64,000 bases of DNA from Rhizopus arrhizus (Eukaryota; Mucoromycota; Mucoromycetes; Mucorales; Rhizopodaceae), in assembly GCA_024220505.1 (NCBI GenBank), contig JAKZZE010000004.1:1240001-1304000 (forward strand), written 5' to 3'. Both the position numbers and the translations under genes were made by a program. How positions within the stretch are numbered: the stretch's first letter is position 1; each line of letters opens with the position of its first letter. Positions 20,775 through 31,752 of this stretch are shown here, one piece after another. Under the pieces are notes generated by a model that was not told where the DNA came from, made no database searches, and saw nothing but the letters and a program-made list of their open reading frames with translations.

Positions 20775-22831
20775 CAGTAGCGGACAAAACTGGTGCACAA
20801 AACTTTTTTTCAGCTTTTAACTACCATTACCTGCTCATGGTAATTGCAATAGTCATGAAACTGTACTAGAAGGAGGATATACTAGTCATTGTAATTTATG
20901 TATGTTCTAAGCATGACATTGTTAAAACTGAGCGATAAGCGTGCTTTAAATTTATAAAATTTTATATTTTCGAAAAAACCGCAAAAGTGGCTAAGACCTT
21001 AGACTTTATATAATCATCTCATCTCTTGATATCATCGGATGTTCTTCTTTGCATATGCTAATAATATGCGTGTATATCATTTTCAATAAAAGAACCCGGC
21101 TCTTTAACTACTCTTTTCCAAAGATCATCGACCCTTTTTGATCTAGTGTCGTATCATCATACCTTTGCCATCAATTGCCACCTGGCATGCTTAAGCGGAC
21201 TTAGGCCGGGATTAGTGGCGGCTAAACTTGTAGCACAGAAGCGCTGTTATCAAATATTGAGTTTGTGACATGCGTCGACTTGTGCCTTGTGTCATTGTCA
21301 TACTGAAACGAGAGATTACGACGTTTTAGACCACTATACGCTAGGCTTTTGTGGTATGAAGTAAGCGAAATATATGTGTATATTTATGAGTTCATTATAC
21401 CATCGTATACCTGACACACATATTCTGGTCCTCAATATCTAATACAGCCTTAAAACATAACAGAGCAGCCAGCATGCTTCATTGTTTGATCACCGTGAAA
21501 AAATCGCTCAGGTTGCTCGACTTGCTTTCAATATTAGTGTATACTATCTGCATCCATAATGTTCATATTTGTTTCATTGCTAAAGATAGCAGACTTCCAG
21601 CCCTCTATTGTATACAATGGCTTGTCGTGATACCACATTCATCGCTTTTTCCGGCTAATACAGCTGATGAAATTCTTCGATTCCTTACTTCCAGACTCAA
21701 AATCTAGCTTCCTACTGTGCCTTTAGACTGACAATTTGCTAATACTGTATCTTAAGGTCCTCAACATGTGCTGAGCATCGGAAACTGTGTGTAACGGACC
21801 TTGTCCAAGCTTTAGGTTGGTGATTGAGCTAGTAACTTTTCAGACTAAAAGCGGGAGACCTTCATGATCACAAGACATTAAGTTTCTTTCTTCCCTCTTT
21901 CTCCTGTTGATTGTCCATTTAGAGATTCTTGTTATTCTAGAAATATCTGTTGTCGTACGAACTAAGTGTATTCGAGATCTCAGAGTTTCGTTTTTACAGT
22001 TGCTTAGTTTCTTAAACATATAAGGCTAGTACTTTGTTATAGTGAATAGGGTAAAAACAAAAGGGGGGATTCAATGGGAAATACAAAATAACTACGGTTT
22101 TATATATTTTTTAAGAGCTACTAAAAATCACTAATATGTGGTGAAATCTGAAAGCAAACGGGAGAGATATGGGGAAAATTGAAAGAAGGCTAGACAAGCA
22201 CCACATTTTTGGCGAAAATTGAAATATGCAAAAAATCACTAAAAATGACCTTATGCCTGGGGGATGTCCGGTACAGTTCCGGTTTACATAACATAATGTA
22301 TATTTTGGACTGTCTTTCAGATGGTATATGCCACAAAAGTCGCAGACATATGGCGGAGATACAATGTTGATTTTAATTTTTGTGCACCAGTTTTGTCTTG
22401 TCGTATCCCAACATACTTTAAACATGATTCATATTCAATTTATAAGAAATCAGAGTAGTGAATGCTTTTACAAAGATTTATTACAGTCTTTTCTCTATTA
22501 TTCGGTCATAACTAATTCCACTCCTTTAACTCAATACAAGTTGTTTTAATATAGCTCCTGATGCAATGAGACATAAATGAAAAATAGATCTACTTAAATA
22601 ATTATAAACAGTCCACTTGCATAACCAGGAACAGGTCTTCATACTAAAATTTATTCATGTTAGATCTACAGCTATAATTAATTAAAGTATCTTGAAAAGG
22701 ATTTAATTGAATCTTCATGAAAAGGATATAAATACCAGATACAATAATATTAAATAAAAATATAACTTTTTAAGTCTCGTTGAATTTTATAGTCTTTTTT
22801 ATTCTTACGAGATAACACATGTCCGCTACTG
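20775..22831 (-). mobile_element. Tc1-like element 1, copy b (with LTR E inside)
   Basis: Inverted ends CAGTAGCGGACA and the TA duplication at 20773-20774 and 22832-22833. Without the inserted LTR E the copy is 1631 bp, like copies a and c. The decayed transposase reads on the minus strand. It separates RNase H from integrase in element G. Confidence 0.9.
22399..22819 (+). repeat. Solo LTR E
   Basis: 421 bp, TGTCGTATCCC...GATAACACA, inserted in the right terminal repeat of Tc1-like element 1 copy b. Flanks TGTCT (22394-22398) and TGTCC (22820-22824) match at four of five bases. It contains GATATAAATACC and AAATAAAAA. Confidence 0.72.
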
Positions 22832-22833
22832 TA

Positions 22834-23878
22834 ATTGCCCTTCTTCGTTCAGTTTGAATTTTGATGCACGTAACCTGAGTTTTTCGTTTTTCTTGGTGAA
22901 CTCCACAGGGTTTTTCAAGAATTGAACTATTTCATTCAGATAATCTTCATACGCTTCTTCTAAGTCTTGCACCAACCATGACGGATACATTGTGACTGGA
23001 AGATCCTCTAGGTCTGACTCATTCAATTTCGAAGGTGGGTATCGCGATAAAACATCTGCTACCACATTTTGCTTTCCAGGTAGGTGGTGTACCTTGAAAG
23101 TATACTCTTGTACCGCAAGTATCCATCTTTGGAGTCTCTGGCTTGGGTCCATTTTGCAGAAAAGATATCGGACAGCTGTATTGTCTGTAAATAGTTCAAA
23201 TTGTTTATCCAACAAGTACTTTCTCAGTTTCTTGAAAGCGTATATGACAGCGAGTATTTCCTTTTCAACAGTTGGATAATTAATTTCTGCTGGCATCATC
23301 TTTCTGGATAGGAAACATACTGGTCAATCTTCTTGTATTTGTTCATCATATTGTACCAGAACTGCTCCTAGCCCAATATCAGAAGCATCGGTGTAGATTT
23401 TGTACGGCTTCTTTGGATCCGGATATTTCAATACTGCTGCTTCGATAATACATCGTTTGATGGCTTGGAAAGACTTTTCATGCTCTTCGTTCCAGCGAAA
23501 TTCTACGTTCTTTTTCAATAGCTTGTTCAACGGGTCTATTAAGTCAACAAAAGCCTGAACATGCCGTCGATAGAAGCCTGATAGACTTGCAAATGCTCTA
23601 ACATCGGTCTTGTTTTTGGGCTTAGGAAAATCCAAAACCTTCTTTACATTGGCTGGATGAGGCTTGATGCCAAATTCTGACACCACGAAGCCCAGTACCT
23701 CAACTTCTGGTTTGGCGAAATCACATTTGCTTGGTTTCAGCACCATATTTACTTCTCTTAATCTTTGCAATACTAGACTCAAATGTTCGAAGTGTTCTTC
23801 TAATTCATGCGAATACACTGTAATGTCATCAATGTAGGTTGACACAAATTCATTGATATAACCTTGCATGGCGAGGTA
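22834..23878 (-). pseudogene. Element G RT (3' part) and RNase H
   Basis: On the minus strand the frame continues the reverse transcriptase from LAMQGYINEF through the catalytic YIDD. It runs on into RNase H (KIYTDASDIGLGAV, NYPTVEKEILAV, LFTDNTAVRYL) and the connection domain. A TGA at about 23326 replaces an expected Trp between RNase H blocks (QED-stop-PVCFLSRKM), a single nonsense change. Otherwise the frame is intact. Confidence 0.85.
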
Positions 23879-25548
23879 CAGTGGCCAGCAAAACCGTTCG
23901 CACAAAACGTATTTTTTTATTTCTGCGCCTTTTGCGACATATTGCTCTTATTAAGCGCTACCTATAATACATATTACCTAAAAGTACAAACTCCTGGCTT
24001 TCTGATAACGTATGATACGTCACCCTACGCGCACCCTAACCAGTGCTACGGACAATCAAAACTCAAAGGTACATTCGAACGGTTTTGCGGCCACGTTCTA
24101 GGAGTTGGTCGATTGCGGTAAACTCAGTCACTGCACCCTCCAATCCTTCCAGAACTTTCGCTGCTTACTAATTCATCACTGCGCATTATTTTTCTACTTT
24201 TTTTCTTTTGTCATTCATACATTCTCATTTCGACATCTCGACATCTACCAAGTCATTACCCAACATGCAACCATTGAGAGAAGATCGCAAGAACACCATT
24301 GAGCTTTACCTTCGTCAAGGCTTTTCTTATCACAAAATTGCAAAGATAGTCAAAGTATCATCATCTACTGCTCATAAGGTTCGCTTAGAATTAGGTTTGC
24401 CTGCTAGAAATGACAAGGGTGGCAGACCAAAAGCGCTCACTAAACGGAAGCAGCAACATCTCGTTCGCGCTGTAACAGCAGATGGACTCGAAAACGCTGT
24501 ACAAGCACAGCAGTCGTTGGAGCAGAACCTGGGCAAGTCAGCTTCTGTAGATATTGTACGTAGGGCATTAAAAGATGCTGGTTTGGTCTCATTTGTCAAG
24601 CCAAAGAAACCTTTAATTAATGAAAGAAATAGAAAGAGAAGGCTCCAATGGGCTCGTCAGCACATTGACTGGACAGTAAACAATTGGATGAACGTCATAT
24701 GGTCTGACGAAACCAAAATCAACCGTTTTGGATCCGACGGAAAGTCTTATGCATGGAAAGTGCCAGGTAAACCGTTAAAAAAGCATCAGGTTCGTGAGAC
24801 AGTGAAGCATGGAGGAGGTTGTATAATGGTATGGAGCTGTATTAGCTGGTATGGCCCAGGCTATATTGTGGATGTGGGCAAGTGCATGACAAAGGACGTC
24901 TATTTGGAGGTTTTACAAGATGATTTGATGAAGTCTTTGGCTTGGTATATGGAAGAAAGTGGAAAATCTATAGCTGAATTCATCTTTATGCAGGACAACG
25001 ACCCCAAACATACAGCTAAAATCGTATCAAAATGGCTAAATGAGCAAGAATTTCATGTAATGAAATGACCACCACAATTATCATTTTAAAACCCAATCGA
25101 AAACATGTGGCAATTACTTAAAAGACGGTTGTTTAGAAACTATGACTGTCCTCCATGTGGTATACATGAGCTATGGGACCGTATAGGACATACTTGGTAC
25201 CAAATCGCAGCTGAAGAATGCCAAACGTTTATTAAAAGTATGTCAGAGAGATGCCGTGCAGTTATTGAGGCTGATGGCCTTTATATTGGATATTAAATAA
25301 ACTTATTCTAACACATTTTGATTTCAAAACATACGGCCGCAAAACCGTTCGAATGTACCTTTGAGTTTTGATTGTCCGTAGCACTGGTTAGGGTGCGCGT
25401 AGGGTGACGTATCATACGTTATCAGAAAGTCAGGAGTTTGTACTTTTAGGTAATATGTATTATAGGTAGCGCTTAATAAGAGCAATATGTCGCAAAAGGC
25501 GCAGAAATAAAAAAATACGTTTTGTGCGAACGGTTTTGCTGGCCACTG
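23879..25548 (+). mobile_element. Tc1-like element 3 with long inverted repeats
   Basis: 1670 bp with TA duplication at 23877-23878 and 25549-25550. Terminal inverted repeats are about 214 bp (23879-24092 and 25335-25548) and nearly identical. The inner end of each repeat (CGAACGGTTTTGCGGCC) is an inverted near-copy of its outer end (GTGGCCAGCAAAACCGTTCG). It interrupts the RT of element G. Confidence 0.92.
24265..25296 (+). pseudogene. Tc1-like transposase (element 3), two nonsense changes
   Basis: Start chosen at the ATG of MQPLREDRKN (about 24265), which begins the DNA-binding domain; the upstream in-frame ATG at 24208 lies in the leader. Two helix-turn-helix motifs are followed by a GGRPK hinge. 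The DDE core has WSDETKINRFGSDG, MQDNDPKHTA and NPIENMW, so all three acidic residues are present with DD34E-type spacing. A TGA at 25066-25068 replaces Trp in the expected WPPQSPD block, and a TAA follows eight codons later. The frame then continues to 25296. The two stops make it inactive unless read through. Confidence 0.9.
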
Positions 25549-25550
25549 TA

Positions 25551-25577
25551 AATAGCACGCGAGAAAGTAGCCGGACC
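25551..25577 (-). pseudogene. Element G RT sliver between two insertions
   Basis: Nine codons (GPATFSRAI) of reverse transcriptase between Tc1-like element 3 and element F. The first five bases on the minus strand, GGTCC, are one copy of the element F target duplication. Confidence 0.85.
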
Positions 25578-25787
25578 TGTCGTGTTTGGTCATTAATGAT
25601 GTCTTTATTTATTATTTTATGATTGATCTCAGTCCAGCCTACGTCAGACTATATAATTAATAGTCAGACAATATAATCCAGGGTTCATTCTAAATTATTA
25701 GTTCCTCTCATTTTTCTTACTTAATAAATAGTAGTTGTTAGCTATTGACTTCTTACTGTTTTCATATTATAAGTACCAAATATCTCA
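25578..25787 (+). repeat. Element F 5' LTR
   Basis: 210 bp, TGTCGTGTTTGG...AAATATCTCA. Its end matches LTR D and the 16-bp 3' remnant. No TGG-type primer-binding site is seen right after it, and the leader to gag is only 43 nt. Confidence 0.75.
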
Positions 25788-25830
25788 TTTTTTTCAATAA
25801 GCCACTCCAACTACTACTACCACTACAAAC

Positions 25831-27393
25831 ATGGCCGTCATCACCCGCAACAACCGCCCCACTCGCACATGTCGTGCTTCCATCTCTTCTTTGTCCTCTG
25901 TTGTTTCTGAGGTTACTTCTTCTCGTCCTGTTTCTCCTGTGGCTCCTGGCCTGGACAACTTTTCTGACCGTCCTGGGTCACCGTCCTACGTGGAAATGGT
26001 CACTGGTTCCCGTTCTCGTTCGCCTTCTCCTGCTGACTCAGTCAATGGTGCTATAGGGGAGAGACTTAACTCTCTTTCTATAAAGAAGGACGAATCGTCT
26101 TTGGTACGTGGTGACGCCATTAGTCTGTCCACTGCTGAAGATGACGTTGTGATGGAGGATGCACCTCTGAACAACGCTCGCCGCGCCATTAGTGGTGAGA
26201 AAAAGAACGCCTCGCGTTATTCTAAGTCTGTCTCGAACAATAAGAGCAGATCTTATGAGAAATTAAATCGCTTTCATCGTAAGTATGATGAGACAACTGG
26301 CTTGCTCGACAAGTTAGTTGAGAAACGTGATTTAGAAGAAGATGAGTCCAAAAGAAAGGCTCTTAAGATTCAAATACGCGAGTACAGGGAGGATTTGGAA
26401 TACTATGAGGAGCGTATTACCAAGCTGGATGAGATCATCGCTAATGAAATTAGCCGAAAGATGAATGAGGTTGGGAGCAATACCAACAATACTCGTGAAT
26501 CTGAGCCTACCATCCCCATCAAGGTCATTCCTCCCTTTCGCCTGTTGGTCAGCGCTGCTTACAGTCTTAAGCATTACAATGCTAGCAAGATCAGCCCTGA
26601 TGATGTGAAGAATGATAATGCCTTTAAAACGGTAAAGGATTTCATCAGGAAGTTTGAGACAGTCCTGAAGCACTACAATGTCAACATTGACAAGAACGGG
26701 CTGAGATATCTCCAGGTATCCATTGAAAATGGCCAGGATGATAGGAGCATCAATTGGCTCCAACATAAGCTGACTGTAGCTGATTTCAAGAACAGTAATT
26801 GGGAAGGAATCAAGGCCGCTCTCATAGGCAAGTTTGGTGAGTCCTTCACCTACTTGCAGTATCGTCAAAAGCTGATGAGAATAAGGCAGCTCAATGGCGA
26901 ATACTTGAACACATACGTTGACAGGTATATAGATCTCATGACCAAAGCCAAGTTTGCAGACAGTTCTCTGGCAGTAATGCATTTCTTGGGCACGTTGATT
27001 GCACCTGTCAAGGATTGTTTGGAAAGAAAACTGGCTGAAATACGCGCGAAGAAGAATGCTGAGTTCATCTTGGAAGATGACTCGTTGTCGAACATTCAGA
27101 CAATCATAGAAAACAACAACATGCATTTTATAGAAGAATGCAAGAAGAGCTTCCCTGATTTGAAAAATCAGGAAAGACCCCAACTCAAGTCTGCCAACAA
27201 TAAGGCACCAAGACTTACGGAAACGAAAAGAAAGTTTCATGGCGACGAGCAGAGATACTTTCCTGAAAACAAGAATAGGGAAAGAAATTTTCACAAAAGG
27301 CCCGCACACAGCATGCCTAAATGTCGCTATTGTGGGGACAAATATACCCCTGGTCACCTTGACAAATGTCGAGAAATGGAAAAAACGTCGTGA
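25831..27393 (+). CDS. Element F Gag
   Basis: 520 aa. A Ser/Arg/Pro-rich N terminus is followed by a coiled-coil segment (about residues 145-220, YDETTGLLDKLVEKRDLEED). A Gag capsid-like domain comes next (about 235-430, FIRKFETVLKHYN, YLNTYVDRYIDLM). Near the C terminus is a zinc-knuckle-like CRYCGDKYTPGHLDKC (C-x2-C-x7-H-x3-C). The protease frame overlaps and lies in +1 relative to Gag. Open over its full length. Confidence 0.82.
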   Translation: MAVITRNNRPTRTCRASISSLSSVVSEVTSSRPVSPVAPGLDNFSDRPGSPSYVEMVTGSRSRSPSPADSVNGAIGERLNSLSIKKDESSLVRGDAISLSTAEDDVVMEDAPLNNARRAISGEKKNASRYSKSVSNNKSRSYEKLNRFHRKYDETTGLLDKLVEKRDLEEDESKRKALKIQIREYREDLEYYEERITKLDEIIANEISRKMNEVGSNTNNTRESEPTIPIKVIPPFRLLVSAAYSLKHYNASKISPDDVKNDNAFKTVKDFIRKFETVLKHYNVNIDKNGLRYLQVSIENGQDDRSINWLQHKLTVADFKNSNWEGIKAALIGKFGESFTYLQYRQKLMRIRQLNGEYLNTYVDRYIDLMTKAKFADSSLAVMHFLGTLIAPVKDCLERKLAEIRAKKNAEFILEDDSLSNIQTIIENNNMHFIEECKKSFPDLKNQERPQLKSANNKAPRLTETKRKFHGDEQRYFPENKNRERNFHKRPAHSMPKCRYCGDKYTPGHLDKCREMEKTS

Positions 27394-28036
27394 CCATTAT
27401 ATAAATAAAGATACGGGTTTTAGAGCACACAAAGATGCACCCAAAAACTATACTGGTAATTTTTCCCAAAGGCGTAGATCATTTGAAGAGAAAGTTCATA
27501 ACAGAAATGATTCACGCATAGCGGTTCATAATGTTGAGAAGGTCGAGAAACAGACCATTACTGAATCAGAGATCATGCAAACACATCCTGCGGATGAGGT
27601 TATGAATGACCTTTTAAATGATGATGAAGTCATCAGTCCGTTTCAGAAAGCGTTGAAACAAGTTCAGGAGAAAAAGAAGCATAAGCAAGGTAATGTTCGT
27701 TGCTACAGTTTAAAAACAAAAGAGGAGAGACATCCCACTATGCTTCAAAGCCCTTACTCATTACACACTCCTTTTTTATTGAACGATCATAGATTAATAG
27801 CTCTCGTCGACACAGGCGCAGATATTTCTTTCATAAGTAAAAATGCTGTTAATAAATTGAAACTGCGTGTTATTCCAGTTCATGGTTCATTACTGTTAGC
27901 AGATAAAGAAAAAACTGTTAAACGAGTGGGAGTGACCGATACGTTAAATGTCGGGTACAAAGGACAAATTATAGCTCATGAATTTGAGGTTTTGAACATG
28001 CATGATAAGATAGACGCTGTTTTCGGAAGGGATATA
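27239..28036 (+). pseudogene. Element F protease, truncated by a Tc1-like insertion
   Basis: Reads in the +1 frame from the Gag overlap. A basic linker leads to a retropepsin-like domain (LIALVDTGADISFISKN, then AVFGRDI). The active-site DTGA is intact. After the TA at 28035-28036 the frame runs into Tc1-like element 2 and no RT follows. Whether Gag and protease were joined by +1 frameshifting or by a mutation is not clear. Confidence 0.75.
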
Positions 28037-28256
28037 CAGTGGGTCAAAAAACTGATGTAAGGAATTGCAAAATACCGGTTTTATAGCTGGTTGTCTATGG
28101 ATACTGCACGAAACTATCTCAAACTTTTATTGTTTGTACCCCACTAGAAAGGGCATTTATTCGTCGATTATCTGATATGGGCAATGATTATTGGTGGAAT
28201 TTGAGATTGTTAAAGGGAATATTATAAACATCCGGCATTTTTTACTTGTTTACATA

Positions 28257-29889
28257 CAGTAGCGGACAAAACTGGTGCACAAAAATTAAAATCAACATTG
28301 TATCTCCGCCATATGTCTGCGACTTTTGTGGCATATACCATCTGAAAGACAGTCCAAAATATACATTATGTTATGTAAACCGGAACTGTGCCGGACATCC
28401 CCCAGGCATAAGGTTATTTTTAGTGATTTTTTGCATATTTCAATTTTCGCCAAAAATGTAGTGCTTGTCTAGCCTTCTTTCAATTTTCCCCATATCTCTC
28501 CCGTTTGCTTTCAGATTTCACAGCATATTAGTAAATTTTAGTAGCTCTTAAAAAATATATAAAACTGTACTTATTTTGTATTTCCCATTGAGTCCCCCCT
28601 TTTGTTTTTACCCTATTCACTATAACAAAGTACTAGCCTTATATGTTTAAGAAAATAAGCAACTGTAAAAACGAAACTCTGAGATCTCGAACACGCCTAG
28701 TTCGTACGACAGCAGATATTTCTAGAGTAACAAGGATCTCTAAATGGACAATCAACAGGAGAAAGAGGGAAGAAAGAAACTTAATGTCTTGTGATCATGA
28801 AGGCATTCCGCTATTAGCCTGAAAAGTTATTAGTTCAGTCATCAACCTAGAGCTTGGACAAGGTCCGCTACACACAGTTCCTGATGCTCAGCACATTTTG
28901 AGGACCTTAAGATACAGTGTTAGCAGACTGTCAGTCTAAAGGCACAGTAGGAAGCTAGATTTTGAGTCCGGAAGTAAGGAATCGAAGAATTTCATCAGCT
29001 GTATAAGTCGGAAAAAAGCGATGAATGTGGTATCACAACAAGCCATTGTATACTATAGAGGGCTGAAAGTCTGCTATCATTAGCAATGAAACAAATATGA
29101 ACATTAAGGATGCAGATAGTATACACTAATATTGAAAGCAAGTCGAGCAACCTTAGCGATTTTTTCACGGTGATCAAACAATGAAGCATGCTGGCTGCTC
29201 TGTTATGTTTTAAGGCTGTATTAGATATTGAGGACCAGAATATGTGTGTCAGGTATACGATGGTATAATGAACTCATAAATATACACATATATTTCGCTT
29301 ACTTCATACCACAAAAGCCTAGCGTATAGTGGTCTAAAACGTCGTAATCTCTCGTTTCAGTATGACAATGACACAAGGCACAAGTCAACGCATGTCATAA
29401 ACTCAATATTTGATAACAGCGCTTCTGTGCTACAAGTTTAGCCGCCACTAATCCCGGCCTAAGTCCGCTTAAGCATGCCAGGTGGCAATTGATGGCAAAG
29501 GTATGATGATACGACACTAGATCAAAAAGGGTCGATGATCTTTGGAAAAGAGTAGTCAAAGAGCCGGGTTCTTTTATTGAAAATGATATACACGCATATT
29601 ATTAGCATATGCAAAGAAGAATATCCGATGATATCAAGAGATGAGATGATTATATAAAGTCTAAGGTCTTAGCCACTTTTGCGGTTTTTTTCGAAAATAT
29701 AAAATTTTATAAATTTAAAGCACGCTTATCGCTCAGTTTTAACAATGTCATGCTTAGAACATGCATAAATTACAATGACTAGTATATCCTCCTTCTAGTA
29801 CAGTTTCATGACTATTGCAATTACCATGAGCAGGTAATGGTAGTTAAAAGCTGAAAAAAAGTTTTGTGCACCAGTTTTGTCCGCTACTG
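28257..29889 (+). mobile_element. Tc1-like element 1, copy c
   Basis: 1633 bp, TA at 28255-28256 and 29890-29891, ends CAGTAGCGG. Nearly identical to copies a and b, with the same stops in the transposase remnant. No open transposase. Confidence 0.9.
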
Positions 29890-30062
29890 TATGTTTGCAA
29901 TGACGAATTTTAATACGACCCAACCGGTTGTTATCATAATTTTTCACATTCTGGACATGATTAGAATGTTGCCAGTATATAAAAGCGCTTAAAATTCCTT
30001 TATTCTAAATTTTAAGTTGTCTTATTTTAATTATTTCTCTTTTTTACCTTATTACCAATCGC

Positions 30063-31504
30063 ATGCCTAAACGACTGCCAGAAGAAAAAGTAAACGATCT
30101 CAAGCAAGCATTAACTGGATCCACATCAACGTACGACATTGCTAAGGAGACTGGAGTACATCAATCAACTGTTAATAGATACTCTAGGCGGTTGTTTTCA
30201 AATAGGACAATAAACACAGGTGGTAGACCTACATTAGTCTCCAAAGTGACGAAGCGGCTAATCAAAAGAAAAGTCATTGAAGGGGTTCTAAAGACTGCCA
30301 AAGAGGTACACCGGGAGCTGGTTCAACTTGGCTATGATATCTCATACCAGTCAGCAATTAACGTACTGAAATCAATGGAGTTTCATTCTTCAATAAAAAA
30401 AAGAAGCCGTTTCTGACAAAAGCTCATATGCAGCATCGATTAGAATGGGCCAAGAAGCACCAGGATTGGACAGTGGAAGAATGGCGAAAAGTCGTCTTTT
30501 CTGATGAAACCAAGATCAACGTATGGGGCTCTGATGGTTGCAAGTACTATTGGAAAAGACCAAGTGATCCTCTTCAACCGCATCATCTAGAGTTTACAGT
30601 CAAGCATGGAGCCGGCAAATTGATGATGTGGGGCTGCAAAACATCTGAAGGACCAGGATATGCTTGTCAAATTTACGATGGGAACATGAACGCGGATGTT
30701 TATCAGCATATATTAGACACTACACTTCGTGATACTATGGAGTACTACAATTTCAACTGGTCCAACATTTACTTTCAGCATGATAATGATCCAAAGCACA
30801 AGGCAAAATCCACAATAGCCTGGTTAGATAATCATCAAGTGCGCTATATTAGCGATTGGCCAGCTCAAAGTCCGGACTTAAATCCAATAGAACATGTATG
30901 TGATGTATCCATCATTCATAACTCGATATGAAAACAGTATTAATAAGCTACATGTAAAATATATCCAATAGATAGGCTACAGGTTAATTCGGATAAACTT
31001 CATTAAGGATAAGATGCTGCGTAATTGCACGGTTAAATTATATTAAATCCAGGAACTAAATCACAGTCAATCGCAGTCAATCATATACGAGTATTCTATG
31101 GATAAATGCTTATGATGACAAAGATAACAATGGAAGAACACGTAACCATTATCTATTTGTCATCAATTATATCATACTCATTAATTATTAATCCATGACA
31201 TGAAATATTATCTGTGTATGAAAAGTATAAATAGAGTATCATTTTCTTATTAAATAAAGCAATCTCTTTATCGAGTCTCGTCCTCTCTTGTTCCTTTCTA
31301 TTCTTGGATAAATCAGTATGGCATCAACTGAAGTTAAAGCTCAGCTGTTACGAACGTAGAGCAAAGAATACGGATGAGCTTTGGGAACGAGTAGAAAAAG
31401 CATGGAATGAATTTGATAAAGAACTTTGCCAAAGGTACATCGATAGCATGCCGGCAAGAATTCAAAAGGTTATTAATACAAAAGGAGGATCAACTAAATA
31501 TTAA
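30063..31504 (+). pseudogene. Tc1-like transposase (element 2), frameshift and LTR insertion
   Basis: The first part, 30063-30418, holds the helix-turn-helix region (STYDIAKETGVHQSTVNRYSR, GGRPTL). A one-base shift at about 30410-30417 is followed by the catalytic part in another frame (HRLEWAKKHQDW, FSDETKINVWGSDG, QHDNDPKHKA, NPIEHV). The frame is then cut by solo LTR A after GTATG at 30896-30900. It resumes at 31316 (WHQLKLKL) and ends at 31504 (GGSTKY). All three DDE residues are present. Expected intact length would be about 340 aa. Confidence 0.9.
30901..31315 (+). repeat. Solo LTR A, copy 1
   Basis: 415 bp, TGATGTATCC...GATAAATCA, with perfect duplication GTATG (30896-30900 and 31316-31320). 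It contains AGTATAAATAGAG and TTAAATAAAGC. A second copy is at 42443-43430. Confidence 0.93.
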
Positions 31505-31752
31505 TAAATAAAGTCATTCCGTTCCAATTTTCGTTTTTTCAAATTTTCAAATTGCGCGTCTCATACTTCCTTCAATACTTATCCAATAGGGCTTAAACTC
31601 TTTCGGATTTTTCAAGACATGCAGGAAATCTACTATGTAGGAACAGAGGCAGTTTGTGCCACTGTAGCAGGATGTACGCTACAAAAACTGAGAAAAATGG
31701 ATTCCTTGCATCAGTTTTTTGACCCACTGTAAGTATCAAATATCTCAGGACC

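Larger units (their letters stand above)
28037..31729 (+). mobile_element. Tc1-like element 2, full with two nested insertions
   Basis: Inverted ends CAGTGGGTCAAAAAACTGAT; TA on both sides (28035-28036, 31730-31731). Inside are Tc1-like element 1 copy c (28257-29889), a transposase and solo LTR A (30901-31315). The two flanks are different places of element F (protease and 3' LTR), so this is probably a hybrid formed by recombination between two copies, with loss of the DNA between them. Confidence 0.85.
25578..31747 (+). mobile_element. Element F: plus-strand LTR retrotransposon, pol lost
   Basis: Inserted in the RT of element G with a perfect 5-bp duplication GGACC (25573-25577 and 31748-31752). 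The 5' LTR is 25578-25787. Only the last 16 bp of the 3' LTR (31732-31747, AGTATCAAATATCTCA) remain. Gag and a protease are present; RT, RNase H and integrase are gone. Tc1-like element 2 (28037-31729) joins the protease directly to the 3' LTR end. Confidence 0.82.

Noticed and set aside
23864..24121. 85-aa ORF and its near-identical partner at 25324-25593
   Set aside because: Both are translations of the two long terminal inverted repeats of Tc1-like element 3, not genes.
23300..25100. RIP-like mutation as cause of the TGG-to-TGA stops
   Set aside because: Only isolated changes are seen, near-identical repeat copies persist, and no CpA-biased pattern is visible by eye.
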